A DNA stretch of 64,000 bases from an uncultured Eubacteriales bacterium (GTDB taxonomy: Bacteria; Bacillota; Clostridia; Oscillospirales; CAG-382), in NCBI GenBank assembly GCA_900551295.1, contig URVJ01000008.1, positions 34,564 through 98,563 on the forward strand. The letters are read 5' to 3'. A program made the translations under genes and the position numbers. How positions within the stretch are numbered: position 1 is the first letter of the stretch; each line of letters starts with the position of its first letter. Under the pieces are notes generated by a model, which did not search any database, was not told where the DNA came from, and saw nothing but the letters and a program-made list of their open reading frames with translations. Positions 1 through 7,388 of the stretch are shown here, in pieces.

Positions 1-1595
1 GGCATAAGAATATTATCGTAATACTTCGGGCTTATGAACGAATAGGTCTGAACCTCATAAAATCCTCTTGAGGTAAGCAGATTATTTATGAGCATTACGG
101 TTTTCTGACGCGCGTTTCTTCTTCCGACAAGCGCCTCGGCTTTAAAGTTTGTGGTCGGGATAAGCTCAAAGCCGTGTATGCGTATTACCTCTTCGGCTAT
201 ATCCTGCATACACTCAAGGTCTGCTCTGTAAGACGGAGGATAGAGATTGCCGTCTTTGAGAACGATATTGAGTTTCTTGAATATATCTTCCATTTCGGAA
301 ACAGGAACGTCCGTGCCGAGAAAAGCGTTGATGCGTTCAGGCTCGAATTTGATTACGCGCTGTTCGGGCTTTTTAGGATAAACGTCAATTATTCCCTTTA
401 CGACTTCCCCCGCGCCGAGAAGTTCGACAAGCTCGCACGCTCTTTCTATTGCCGGAAGAGTGTTTTCGGGATCGAGTCCCTTTTCGTATCTTCCCGAGCT
501 TTCGGTTCTCAGACCTATATCTCTTGCGGTGGTGCGGACGGACGGGCCGTTGAAGTTTGCGCTTTCAAACACGATCGTTGTAGTTGCATCGTTGATCTCG
601 CTGTTTTCTCCGCCCATAACGCCTGCTACTGCGGTCGCCTTTGTCGGGTCGGAAATTACAAGCATCTGCGGCTGAAGTTTTCTGTCGACAGAGTCGAGAG
701 TTGTGATAACTTCGCCGTCGTTTGCGTGTCTTACTATTATCTTTCCGTCGTTTATGAATTTATAGTCAAACGCGTGCATCGGCTGACCGTATTCAAGGCA
801 GACATAGTTTGTAATATCGACTATATTGTTGATAGGTCTTACTCCGCAGGCACGGAGTCTTGCTCTGAGCCACTTGGGCGACGGTTCTATCTTTACGTTT
901 TCGACTACTCTTGCGGTATATCTCGGACAAAGCTTTGGATCCTTTACCTCAACGGAAAGGTAGTCGTTTATCGTCTTGCCGTTATCGGTTTCCTTTACTT
1001 TGGGCTCTTCTATCTTGCAGGGAACGTCAAAGGAGGCTGCGGTCTCTCTTGCAAGTCCTATCACGGAAAGGCAGTCGGGACGGTTGGAGGTTATCTCAAA
1101 TTCAACGCTTACGTCGTTCAGATCAAGCACGTCTCTTATATCGTCGCCGGGTTTGCAGTCCTCATGGAGCAAGAATATTCCGTTTTCTTCGGCATACGGA
1201 AAATCATGCAGATCAAGTCCGAGTTCGCCGAGCGAGCAGAGCATACCGTTTGACGCAACTCCTCTGAGCTTACCCGCCTTTATATGAACGTTTCCGGGAA
1301 GATAAGAATCGTCAAGCGCCGCCGGAACATATTCTCCGGGTTTTACGTTCTGCGCACCGGTTACTATCTGCACAGGCTCGTCCTTCCCGACGTCAACCAT
1401 ACATATAAGCAGATGATCCGAGTCCGGGTGCTTTTCTACGGATATGAGTTTTCCGACAACGACGTTCTTTATATCGCTTCCTATGACCTCATAACCCTCA
1501 ACCTTGGAGCCTGTCATTGTCATTTTATCGCAGTAAGCTTTAGGCTCAAAATCTTTATCCACATAATCTTTAAGCCAGTTCATTGATAATTTCAT
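1..1595 (-). CDS. pheT: Phenylalanyl-tRNA synthetase beta subunit, 3' end cut by window edge
   Basis: This is the beta chain of the alpha2-beta2 phenylalanyl-tRNA synthetase, which charges tRNA-Phe in the cytoplasm. About 531 N-terminal codons are present; the C-terminus (including the anticodon-binding ferredoxin-like domain) lies outside the window. The translation begins MKLSMNWLKDYVD, the usual PheT start. It continues through an EMAP/tRNA-binding-like domain (about residues 40-150, with GAQNVKPGE and ASNGMLCSLGELG), then the B3/B4 editing region (FEITSNRPDCLS, VMGGENSEI, FNGPSVRTTARDIGLRTESS). The start is the ATG at 1593-1595, preceded by AGGAGGT at 1605-1611. It follows pheS by 18 bp and is co-transcribed with it from the T-box-controlled promoter. 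Nothing unusual is visible. Confidence 0.96.
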   Translation of the reverse strand, partial: MKLSMNWLKDYVDKDFEPKAYCDKMTMTGSKVEGYEVIGSDIKNVVVGKLISVEKHPDSDHLLICMVDVGKDEPVQIVTGAQNVKPGEYVPAALDDSYLPGNVHIKAGKLRGVASNGMLCSLGELGLDLHDFPYAEENGIFLLHEDCKPGDDIRDVLDLNDVSVEFEITSNRPDCLSVIGLARETAASFDVPCKIEEPKVKETDNGKTINDYLSVEVKDPKLCPRYTARVVENVKIEPSPKWLRARLRACGVRPINNIVDITNYVCLEYGQPMHAFDYKFINDGKIIVRHANDGEVITTLDSVDRKLQPQMLVISDPTKATAVAGVMGGENSEINDATTTIVFESANFNGPSVRTTARDIGLRTESSGRYEKGLDPENTLPAIERACELVELLGAGEVVKGIIDVYPKKPEQRVIKFEPERINAFLGTDVPVSEMEDIFKKLNIVLKDGNLYPPSYRADLECMQDIAEEVIRIHGFELIPTTNFKAEALVGRRNARQKTVMLINNLLTSRGFYEVQTYSFISPKYYDNILM

Positions 1596-1613
1596 ACAGC
1601 ATTTACCTCCTGA

Positions 1614-2633
1614 TTAAAACTGCGACAGAAAACGTATATCGTTCTCATAAAGCAGACGCATATCGGAAATACCGAATCTTGTCATAACTATTCTCTCGAC
1701 GCCCATACCGAAAGCAAAGCCTGAGTAAACGTCGGGATCTATTCCGCTCATTCTGAGCACGTTCGGGTGAACCATGCCTGCGCCGAGTATCTCGATCCAG
1801 CCCTCGCCCTTGCAAAGGCTGCAGCCCTTTCCTCCGCAGACAAAGCACGAAACGTCAACCTCGCAGGACGGCTCGGTAAACGGGAAGTGATGCGGACGGA
1901 AACGTATTTCGGTCTTTTCGCCGAACATCTGCTTTGCGAACATGAGCAGAGTTCCTTTAAGGTCGCCCATGGTTATGCCCTTATCAACAACAAGTCCCTC
2001 TACCTGATGGAACATAGGCGAGTGTGTGCCGTCAACGGCGTCGGAACGGTAAACGCGTCCCGGCGAGATTATTCTTATCGGAGGTTTCTGATTTTCCATT
2101 ACGTGAACCTGTACGGTACTCGTCTGGGAACGAAGCAGAACCTTATCGGTTATATAGAAAGTATCCTGGACATCACGCGCAGGGTGAAATTCCGGCGTAT
2201 TGAGCGCGGTAAAGTTATAGTAATCGGTTTCAACTTCCGGTCCTTCCGCAATGGAAAAGCCCATTCCGAGGAATATATCCTCCATTTCGTTCTGAATCTT
2301 TGTAAGCGGATGTACTTTGCCGCAGGCGCATTTCTTTGCGGGCAGCGTTACGTCGATCTTTTCGCTTTCAAGTTTTTTTGCCATTTCGATCTCCGAGATC
2401 TTTGCCTTTGCGTTTTCAAGTTCGGTTTCGATAGCGGCTCTTACGTTGTTTGCGAACTGTCCCATTATCGGTCTTTCTTCTTTGGAAAGCGTCGCCATCA
2501 TTTTAAGCGCCGAAACAAGCTCGCTCTTTTTTCCGAGATAGGTTACTCTGAGGTTTTCAAGCTCGGCAGCGCTCTTTGCGTTTTTAAGTTCGGACAGCGC
2601 CTTTGCTTTCAGAGCTTCAAGTTTTTCCTTCAA
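1614..2633 (-). CDS. pheS: Phenylalanyl-tRNA synthetase alpha subunit
   Basis: This is the catalytic alpha chain of PheRS (339 aa, normal length). An N-terminal coiled coil (about residues 1-85) binds tRNA. It is followed by the class II catalytic core, with motif 2 (GRVYRSDAVDGTHSPMFHQVEG) and motif 3 (GFAFGMGVERIVMTRFGI). A CxxCxGxGCxLC-like cysteine cluster (CFVCGGKGCSLCKGEGW) sits before motif 3, as in many Firmicute PheS. The frame is open upstream to 2780, but those residues lie inside the T-box leader. I chose the TTG at 2631-2633 because GGGAG lies about 9 nt upstream and the protein then begins like other PheS (KEKLEALKAKAL). The use of TTG is inferred, not proven. Confidence 0.95.
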   Translation of the reverse strand: MKEKLEALKAKALSELKNAKSAAELENLRVTYLGKKSELVSALKMMATLSKEERPIMGQFANNVRAAIETELENAKAKISEIEMAKKLESEKIDVTLPAKKCACGKVHPLTKIQNEMEDIFLGMGFSIAEGPEVETDYYNFTALNTPEFHPARDVQDTFYITDKVLLRSQTSTVQVHVMENQKPPIRIISPGRVYRSDAVDGTHSPMFHQVEGLVVDKGITMGDLKGTLLMFAKQMFGEKTEIRFRPHHFPFTEPSCEVDVSCFVCGGKGCSLCKGEGWIEILGAGMVHPNVLRMSGIDPDVYSGFAFGMGVERIVMTRFGISDMRLLYENDIRFLSQF

Positions 2634-2678
2634 ATTTCTCAACTCCCAAATATTTTGATATATTTTTATTTTTTGACA

Positions 2679-2990
2679 AACAAAAAAGTCCCCGGCGGAA
2701 AAAATTTTCCCGTCAAGGACGTAAAAACAAAATTTACGCGGTACCACCCTGATTTTCCGTTCGGCATGCACAAGGCGCACGCTTTTTTTACGGAACTCTT
2801 ATTTTCGGCTTATCTTACTACCGAAACGAGCCTGTAACGCAGCCCATGCGTAACCGTCTTTCCCCGGTTCCACTCCAAAGCGAAACGTACCGCACAAATG
2901 CCCCGGAATCCTTTCAGCTTACGGTTTCCTCTCTTATTAAAGGCACATTTCTGCACGGACACTCTTTTTCATCGTGTTTGTACATAGCAG
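2679..2990 (-). promoter_or_regulatory. T-box riboswitch leader of pheST, apparent Phe (UUC) specifier
   Basis: The leader carries the T-box core AGGGTGGTACCGCG (complement of 2738-2751), which base-pairs with the acceptor end of uncharged tRNA. Upstream is a Stem I region with the AGAGA-type distal motif and a long helix whose 3' side ends ...GTACG-TTC-GCTTTGGAG. I read TTC (complement of 2882-2884) as the specifier, a phenylalanine codon; the overlapping TTT would also be Phe. The downstream terminator is listed separately. The leader should raise pheST transcription when tRNA-Phe is uncharged. The exact specifier register is my manual reading. Confidence 0.93.
2682..2720 (-). terminator. 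Intrinsic terminator of the pheST T-box
   Basis: On the minus strand GTCCTTGACGGGAAAA pairs almost completely with TTTTCCGCCGGGGAC (2688-2720), followed by TTTTTTG. It would be disrupted when the T-box antiterminator forms with uncharged tRNA-Phe. Confidence 0.9.
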
Positions 2991-3019
2991 AGTATAGCAC
3001 ACGTTTAAAACGATTTCAA
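2991..3019 (-). promoter_or_regulatory. Sigma-A promoter for the pheST leader
   Basis: TTGAAA (complement of 3014-3019), a 17-bp spacer and TATACT (complement of 2991-2996) place transcription start at the 5' edge of the T-box leader. Confidence 0.8.
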
Positions 3020-3094
3020 GCGTTTTGCGGCATTTTCTTTCCGAATTAATCAAAAATTAACATTTGCCGTGCCGCCGTACGAAATCAGCTGTCT

Positions 3095-3388
3095 TCAGGC
3101 AAACTTTGCCTGTTTTCCGATACCGCGGCCGCTCTTTACGCTGTCTTCTTTATACATATTATCCTGAAGTTCAAGATTTGCCTTTATAAATTCGTTATAT
3201 GAAAGCAGCGACAAAAGAAGAAGCGTCATATCAAGCTTTTCGGAGTCGTCATGATCTTGAAAAAGCCCCTTTTCGCGTCTTTCGCGAAGAATTTTTGACT
3301 CGGAGAGCGCATTGGATATTTCTCTTTTCACTTCTTTTTCGTCAACTCCGTACTGCGTTGCTATTCCTGCGTAATAATCATCAAACAT
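3095..3388 (-). CDS. Small hypothetical protein, possible Spo0A-C-like helix-turn-helix
   Basis: This is a 97-residue soluble protein of unknown function. The first 30 residues (YYAGIATQYGVDEKEVKREI) resemble the recognition helices of Spo0A C-terminal-like domains that occur in small Clostridial proteins, but the similarity is only suggestive. The rest is helical and charged, with no membrane segment. A good GAGGAG lies about 11 nt upstream of the ATG. It sits alone between ligA and the pheST leader, in the same orientation. No partner gene or regulatory site gives a clue to its role. Confidence 0.6.
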   Translation of the reverse strand: MFDDYYAGIATQYGVDEKEVKREISNALSESKILRERREKGLFQDHDDSEKLDMTLLLLSLLSYNEFIKANLELQDNMYKEDSVKSGRGIGKQAKFA

Positions 3389-3632
3389 TTTTTCAAACAG
3401 CTCCTCTCAGAAAAATCTGCGTTTCCGTTGAAATGTGCGGAAAACATTTTTTGCTTTTTTGTGTAAAAACAAGTACACAAGTCTTGTAAAAAGGCTTTTT
3501 TCGTGTCTGTATGTCCTATTTTACACAGAACGGCTGTCGAATATTGTCAAAGCAGGGTATTATTTCGTAAATTTAAGATTTGTACGCAGAAAATACACGC
3601 ATACACTCGCAAAACGCTGTCGAAATACGCTT

Positions 3633-5624
3633 TTAATCTATCATTTTTTCAAGAGTTTCAAGGTCGATTATCTCAACTCCAAGGCTCTGCGCCTTCGCAA
3701 GCTTACTGCCCGCGTCGCTTCCGCAGAGAAGATAGCTTGTCTTTTTTGACACGGACGACGAGACCTTTCCCCCGGCGCTTTCTATAAGCTCCGCAGCCTT
3801 TTCGCGCGGCATACCCGGTAGAGTTCCCGTAATTACAAAAGTAAGTCCCGAAAGCTTATCAGACTTCCTTTGCGACGCCTCCTTTACGGTTACAACGCCC
3901 GCGTTTTTCAGTTTTTCGCAAAGCAGCTTTGTTCCGTCGAGAGAAAAGAAGTCCGCTATGCTTTCGGCAACCGTCTCTCCTATATCGTCAATGCCCAAAA
4001 GCTCGTCCTTATCGGCGCACATGAGTTTTTCAAGGCTGCCGAAGTTATCCGCAAGGCTCTGGGCTGTCTGTTTCCCGACGTGTCTTATTCCGAGTGCGCA
4101 CAAAAGTCTTGAAAGTCCGGCACTCTTTGAATTTTCTATTGCCGACACAAGGTTTTCGGCGGATTTTTTACCCATGCGTTCGAGTTTTTCAAGCTGTCCG
4201 GCGTTAAGCGTATAAAGATCCGCCGCGTCCTTTACAAGTCCTGCCGAAATAAGCGCGTTTATCTGCGCCGTACCGCAGCCGTCTATATTCATGGCGTCCC
4301 TTGAAACAAAATGCTCAAGGCTTCTCGAAAGCTGTGCGGGACATTCGGGATTTACGCATCTGTATGCAGCCTCGTCCTTTTCGCGTCTTATCACAGAGCC
4401 GCAGGACGGGCACTTTTCGGGCATTTCAAAAACTTTCTGAGTGTCTCTGTCATTCTTGTCGACGCGCAGGACCTCGGGAATTATATCTCCCGCCTTTCTC
4501 AGCACGACGGTATCGCCCTCGCGTATATCCCTCTCATGGATAAAATCAATATTATGAAGCGTTGCGCGGCTTACGGTGCTTCCGGCAAGCGTCACGGGTT
4601 CAAGCACGGCGAACGGCGTTATAACTCCGGTTCTTCCGACGTTTACTTCGATAGACAAAAGCTTTGTTTTCTTTTCTTCGGGCGGATATTTATACGCGAC
4701 CGACCACTTCGGAACGTGCGGCAGCTCGCCGAGAATACGCCTGTCCTCAAAGCTGTCCGCCTTTATTACAGCTCCGTCTATATCAAAGCCGAGAGACGAA
4801 CGGTTATTATTTATATCGGTTATAGCCTTATATATATCTTCAAATTCGGTATATCCCTTATGAATGGGAGAAACGGGAAAGCCGAGAGACGAAACAAAAT
4901 CAAGGCTCTGAGAATGCGACGTGAATTCAAGAGGTCCTTCGTATGCCTGAATATTGAACACAAATATGCTCAGTCCTCTCGACGCCGTAATTCTGCTGTC
5001 AAGCTGGCGCAGAGAGCCTGCCGCGGCATTTCTCGGATTTGCAAAGGGCTGCTCTCCCTTTTCGTCGCGTATTCTGTTGAGGTGCGCAAAGGCTTTTTTC
5101 GGCATATACACCTCGCCTCTCACGCAAAGATACGGACATTTACAGCTTATTTCAAGCGGTATATCCTGTATTGTCTTCAGATTTTCGGTTATATCTTCTC
5201 CTACGGTTCCGTCGCCTCTTGTCGCGCCTCTGACAAAAACTCCGTCTCTGTATTCAAGGCTTACCGACAGTCCGTCTATCTTATATTCGACGTCGAATAC
5301 GGGTTTATATCCCAGTTCCTCACGGCATTTATCGAGATAATCCCGAAGTTCTTCCGGCGAAAACACGTCGGTCAGGCTCTTTAAAGGCACATTATGCGTG
5401 ACCTTTCCGAACTTTTCCGCGACATATCCGCCTACCCTCACCGTCGGCGACGACGGGCTTTTATATTCGGGATACTCCTTTTCGAGATTTTCAAGCTCGC
5501 GCATAAGCGCGTCAAACTCATCGTCGGTAATTTCCGGCGCGTCGTCGAGATAATATTTTTTTCTGTGGTAATTTATCTGTTCCGTAAGTTCGTCTATGCG
5601 TTTTTTTGCGTCCCTGTTTGTCAT
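3633..5624 (-). CDS. ligA: NAD-dependent DNA ligase
   Basis: LigA seals nicks during replication and repair using NAD. The order is an N-terminal Ia domain and nucleotidyltransferase domain with the KxDG motif (VEYKIDGLS, AMP-accepting Lys about residue 115), an OB fold, a four-cysteine zinc finger (CPSCG...CVNPECPAQ), helix-hairpin-helix repeats (LCALGIRHVGKQTAQSLA, GIDDIGETVAES) and a C-terminal BRCT domain (LSGLTFVITGTLPGM...). With the ATG at 5622-5624 the protein is 663 aa, the family's usual length. The frame is open nine codons further upstream, but those codons sit just after the -10 box, and GGCAGG lies 10 nt before the chosen ATG. It is monocistronic with its own promoter. Confidence 0.97.
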   Translation of the reverse strand: MTNRDAKKRIDELTEQINYHRKKYYLDDAPEITDDEFDALMRELENLEKEYPEYKSPSSPTVRVGGYVAEKFGKVTHNVPLKSLTDVFSPEELRDYLDKCREELGYKPVFDVEYKIDGLSVSLEYRDGVFVRGATRGDGTVGEDITENLKTIQDIPLEISCKCPYLCVRGEVYMPKKAFAHLNRIRDEKGEQPFANPRNAAAGSLRQLDSRITASRGLSIFVFNIQAYEGPLEFTSHSQSLDFVSSLGFPVSPIHKGYTEFEDIYKAITDINNNRSSLGFDIDGAVIKADSFEDRRILGELPHVPKWSVAYKYPPEEKKTKLLSIEVNVGRTGVITPFAVLEPVTLAGSTVSRATLHNIDFIHERDIREGDTVVLRKAGDIIPEVLRVDKNDRDTQKVFEMPEKCPSCGSVIRREKDEAAYRCVNPECPAQLSRSLEHFVSRDAMNIDGCGTAQINALISAGLVKDAADLYTLNAGQLEKLERMGKKSAENLVSAIENSKSAGLSRLLCALGIRHVGKQTAQSLADNFGSLEKLMCADKDELLGIDDIGETVAESIADFFSLDGTKLLCEKLKNAGVVTVKEASQRKSDKLSGLTFVITGTLPGMPREKAAELIESAGGKVSSSVSKKTSYLLCGSDAGSKLAKAQSLGVEIIDLETLEKMID

Positions 5625-5666
5625 GCGCGCAATACCTGCCTTCATAAGCATAATTATACGTTTATT

Positions 5667-5695
5667 ATTCTACCCGTTTTATGTGCTTTTGTCAA
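5667..5695 (-). promoter_or_regulatory. Sigma-A promoter of ligA
   Basis: TTGACA (complement of 5690-5695), 17-bp spacer and TAGAAT (complement of 5667-5672), about 40 nt before the chosen ligA start. Confidence 0.82.
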
Positions 5696-5776
5696 TTGAA
5701 AGCGCAAAATGTATATCTTTTTTTACGCATTATGCCCTTTAATTTACTGTGACGGCAAGAAAATTTATAAAAAGTG

Positions 5777-5805
5777 TTGTTTTTTCTTTAAAGCGGTGTT
5801 ATAAT
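5777..5805 (+). promoter_or_regulatory. Sigma-A promoter of the membrane-anchored LRR-like protein
   Basis: TTGTTT (5777-5782), 17-bp spacer, TATAAT (5800-5805), about 54 nt before the ATG at 5859. Confidence 0.75.
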
Positions 5806-5858
5806 GTATTTCGTATGGTAAATTATTACCGAGTAAGTTTAAAAATTTGGAGGACATC

Positions 5859-6860
5859 ATGGCAAATTTAACATCATCACAGAAAAAGAGCCGCAACAAG
5901 TTTATTGCGCTCATCATCGGCATAATCATTGTTGCCGCTGCCTGCGCTTACGTAATTTACGGCGGCGTTACCGCAAAGTCCAATCTTCTTGAAAACCAGA
6001 ATTTCGCAAAGGCACTCTCCGAAGTGACCGGAAAAACTCCGCTTGCAATTTCGGAAAACGATCTTGCTGCCGTAAAGTATCTCGAAATGAGCTACGACTC
6101 GACAAACAAGCAGTACAGCCTTGCAGTAGGTTACGACGACTTCATGGCTGAATACACAAAGCAGCTTGAAGCAAAAAATGCAAGCGACACCGCATCCGAC
6201 GAAACTGCGGCAGACGAAAACACCGACGCAAACGCTGACAACACTGCTGCCGACGCCGCTGCCGACAATACTGCGGACGCTGCAAACGATACTTCAAGCG
6301 ACAAGGCAAACGACGACAGCGTTGATCTTTCGACTCTTGTAAAATCCGCAGTGTTCAAGGGCACCGAGGACGACGTATTTGCAGATCTTAAGTATTTCAC
6401 AGGCGTTGAAACGATCTCCGTTCACGGCGTAAAGTTCCCGGCCGACTTCGATTTCGGAGTTTACAAGAACCTCACAAGAGGCTACTTCGGAAATGCGGGA
6501 ATTACAACTGTTGAAACTTTCGCAAACCTCAACCTTGAAAACATTGAATCTCTCGACTTCTCAGGAAACACAATTGAGGACTGGAGCGCGCTTGAATCCA
6601 TTTCCGACAAGGTTACCGTATTCAGCGGATACACCGTCGAAACAGGCGACGACGGCAACTATCAGTACGTTCCCTACACTCAGACTCTTACCGACTATCT
6701 CAAGGAACAGGCTGACAGCGCAAACAATGCAGCTGAAAATGCAGATGCCGCAGACGGTGAAAACGCAGACGGCGCGGACACTGCCGACAATACCGACGCT
6801 GCCGCTGACGAAACAACAGATGAAAACAACACTGACGCTGCGCAGACCGACGCAGAGTAA
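5859..6860 (+). CDS. Single-pass membrane protein with acidic low-complexity linkers and an LRR-like domain
   Basis: This 333-aa protein has no recognised function. Residues about 15-36 form one transmembrane segment after a Lys/Arg-rich start (SQKKSRNK), so the rest is probably outside the cell. A small folded region follows, then a stretch of about 60 residues made almost only of Ala, Asp, Thr, Asn, Glu and Ser (about 110-165). Next comes a domain with leucine-rich-repeat spacing (VETISVHGVKF, ENIESLDFSGNTIEDWSALESI; about 175-255), and a second similar acidic tail to the C-terminus. ATG 5859 was chosen because GGAGG lies 5 nt before it; an in-frame TTG at 5847 overlaps that site. It is monocistronic with a clear promoter and terminator. 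A role in surface binding is possible but not shown. Confidence 0.85.
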   Translation: MANLTSSQKKSRNKFIALIIGIIIVAAACAYVIYGGVTAKSNLLENQNFAKALSEVTGKTPLAISENDLAAVKYLEMSYDSTNKQYSLAVGYDDFMAEYTKQLEAKNASDTASDETAADENTDANADNTAADAAADNTADAANDTSSDKANDDSVDLSTLVKSAVFKGTEDDVFADLKYFTGVETISVHGVKFPADFDFGVYKNLTRGYFGNAGITTVETFANLNLENIESLDFSGNTIEDWSALESISDKVTVFSGYTVETGDDGNYQYVPYTQTLTDYLKEQADSANNAAENADAADGENADGADTADNTDAAADETTDENNTDAAQTDAE

Positions 6861-6885
6861 TCGCAACACAAAAATTTGACCTTTT

Positions 6886-6916
6886 ACGGGCTGCAAAAAA
6901 ATGCAGTCCGTTTTTT
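6886..6916 (+). terminator. Intrinsic terminator after the LRR-like protein
   Basis: ACGGGCTGCA / TGCAGTCCGT hairpin with an A-rich loop, followed by TTTTTT. Confidence 0.88.
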
Positions 6917-7020
6917 ATGCCCTGCGGCATTGCAAAAAAGAAATTTTTGCGATTTTACAAACCTGTGCTTTTACAGCGTATATTTTTTTGTGCAGTTCTA
7001 CAAAATTTGTGCAAAGTATC

Positions 7021-7049
7021 TTGACAAAGACAAAAAAGTATTGTATGAT
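7021..7049 (+). promoter_or_regulatory. Sigma-A promoter of the aspS-gatC-gatA-gatB operon
   Basis: TTGACA (7021-7026), 17-bp spacer, TATGAT (7044-7049), directly ahead of the T-box leader. Confidence 0.85.
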
Positions 7050-7055
7050 TTAGAA

Positions 7056-7350
7056 AAATTAAATTTTAAATGCATTGATGGAAAGAGTAGCTTTGCAATT
7101 ACCTTTCAGAGAGCCTGATGTACGCTGAAATTCGGGCAAGGAAAAGCAAATGTGAAAAACGCTCCGGAGCCGCTGCCCGAAACGGTTGGAATTACCGCAG
7201 TAGGCGCAGACGTTGGCGGCACGTTACAGCCGACAGGTATTGAAATGTACCGAGAAAAGCGGATCGTCAAAGACGACGATCAATCTGGGTGGTATCACGG
7301 AACTTACACAGCTTCGTCCCTTTTTATATACAGGGGACGGGGCTTTTTTT
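7056..7350 (+). promoter_or_regulatory. T-box riboswitch leader of aspS-gatC-gatA-gatB, apparent Asn (AAC) specifier
   Basis: The leader has a T-box core variant TGGGTGGTATCACGG (about 7286-7300) followed by a terminator. In Stem I, TTTGC pairs with GCAAA (around 7093 and 7145), AGTA lies on the 5' side of the internal loop (loop-E half), AGAGA lies in the distal arm, and the 3' side reads ...GTGAA-AAAC-GCTCCGGAG. By analogy with the pheS leader here (TTC-GCTTTGGAG) the specifier is AAC at 7158-7160, an asparagine codon, not the Asp GAC/GAU expected for aspS. GAA and AAA also overlap the loop, so other registers are possible. The operon would then be induced by uncharged tRNA-Asn, matching transamidation-based Asn-tRNA synthesis. 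Confidence 0.85.
7311..7350 (+). terminator. Intrinsic terminator of the aspS T-box
   Basis: GCTTCGTCCC pairs with GGGGACGGGGC (7311-7343), followed by seven T. Confidence 0.88.
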
Positions 7351-7388
7351 ATTTTTTCAATGCTTATAATTTTCATGGAGGTATCCCG

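Noticed and set aside
4311..5384. Long plus-strand open frame opposite ligA
   Set aside because: Antisense shadow of a clear ligA gene.
7152..7388. Upstream extension of the aspS-gatC frame (79 extra codons)
   Set aside because: It runs through the T-box and terminator; GGAGG at 7377 marks the real ATG at 7389.
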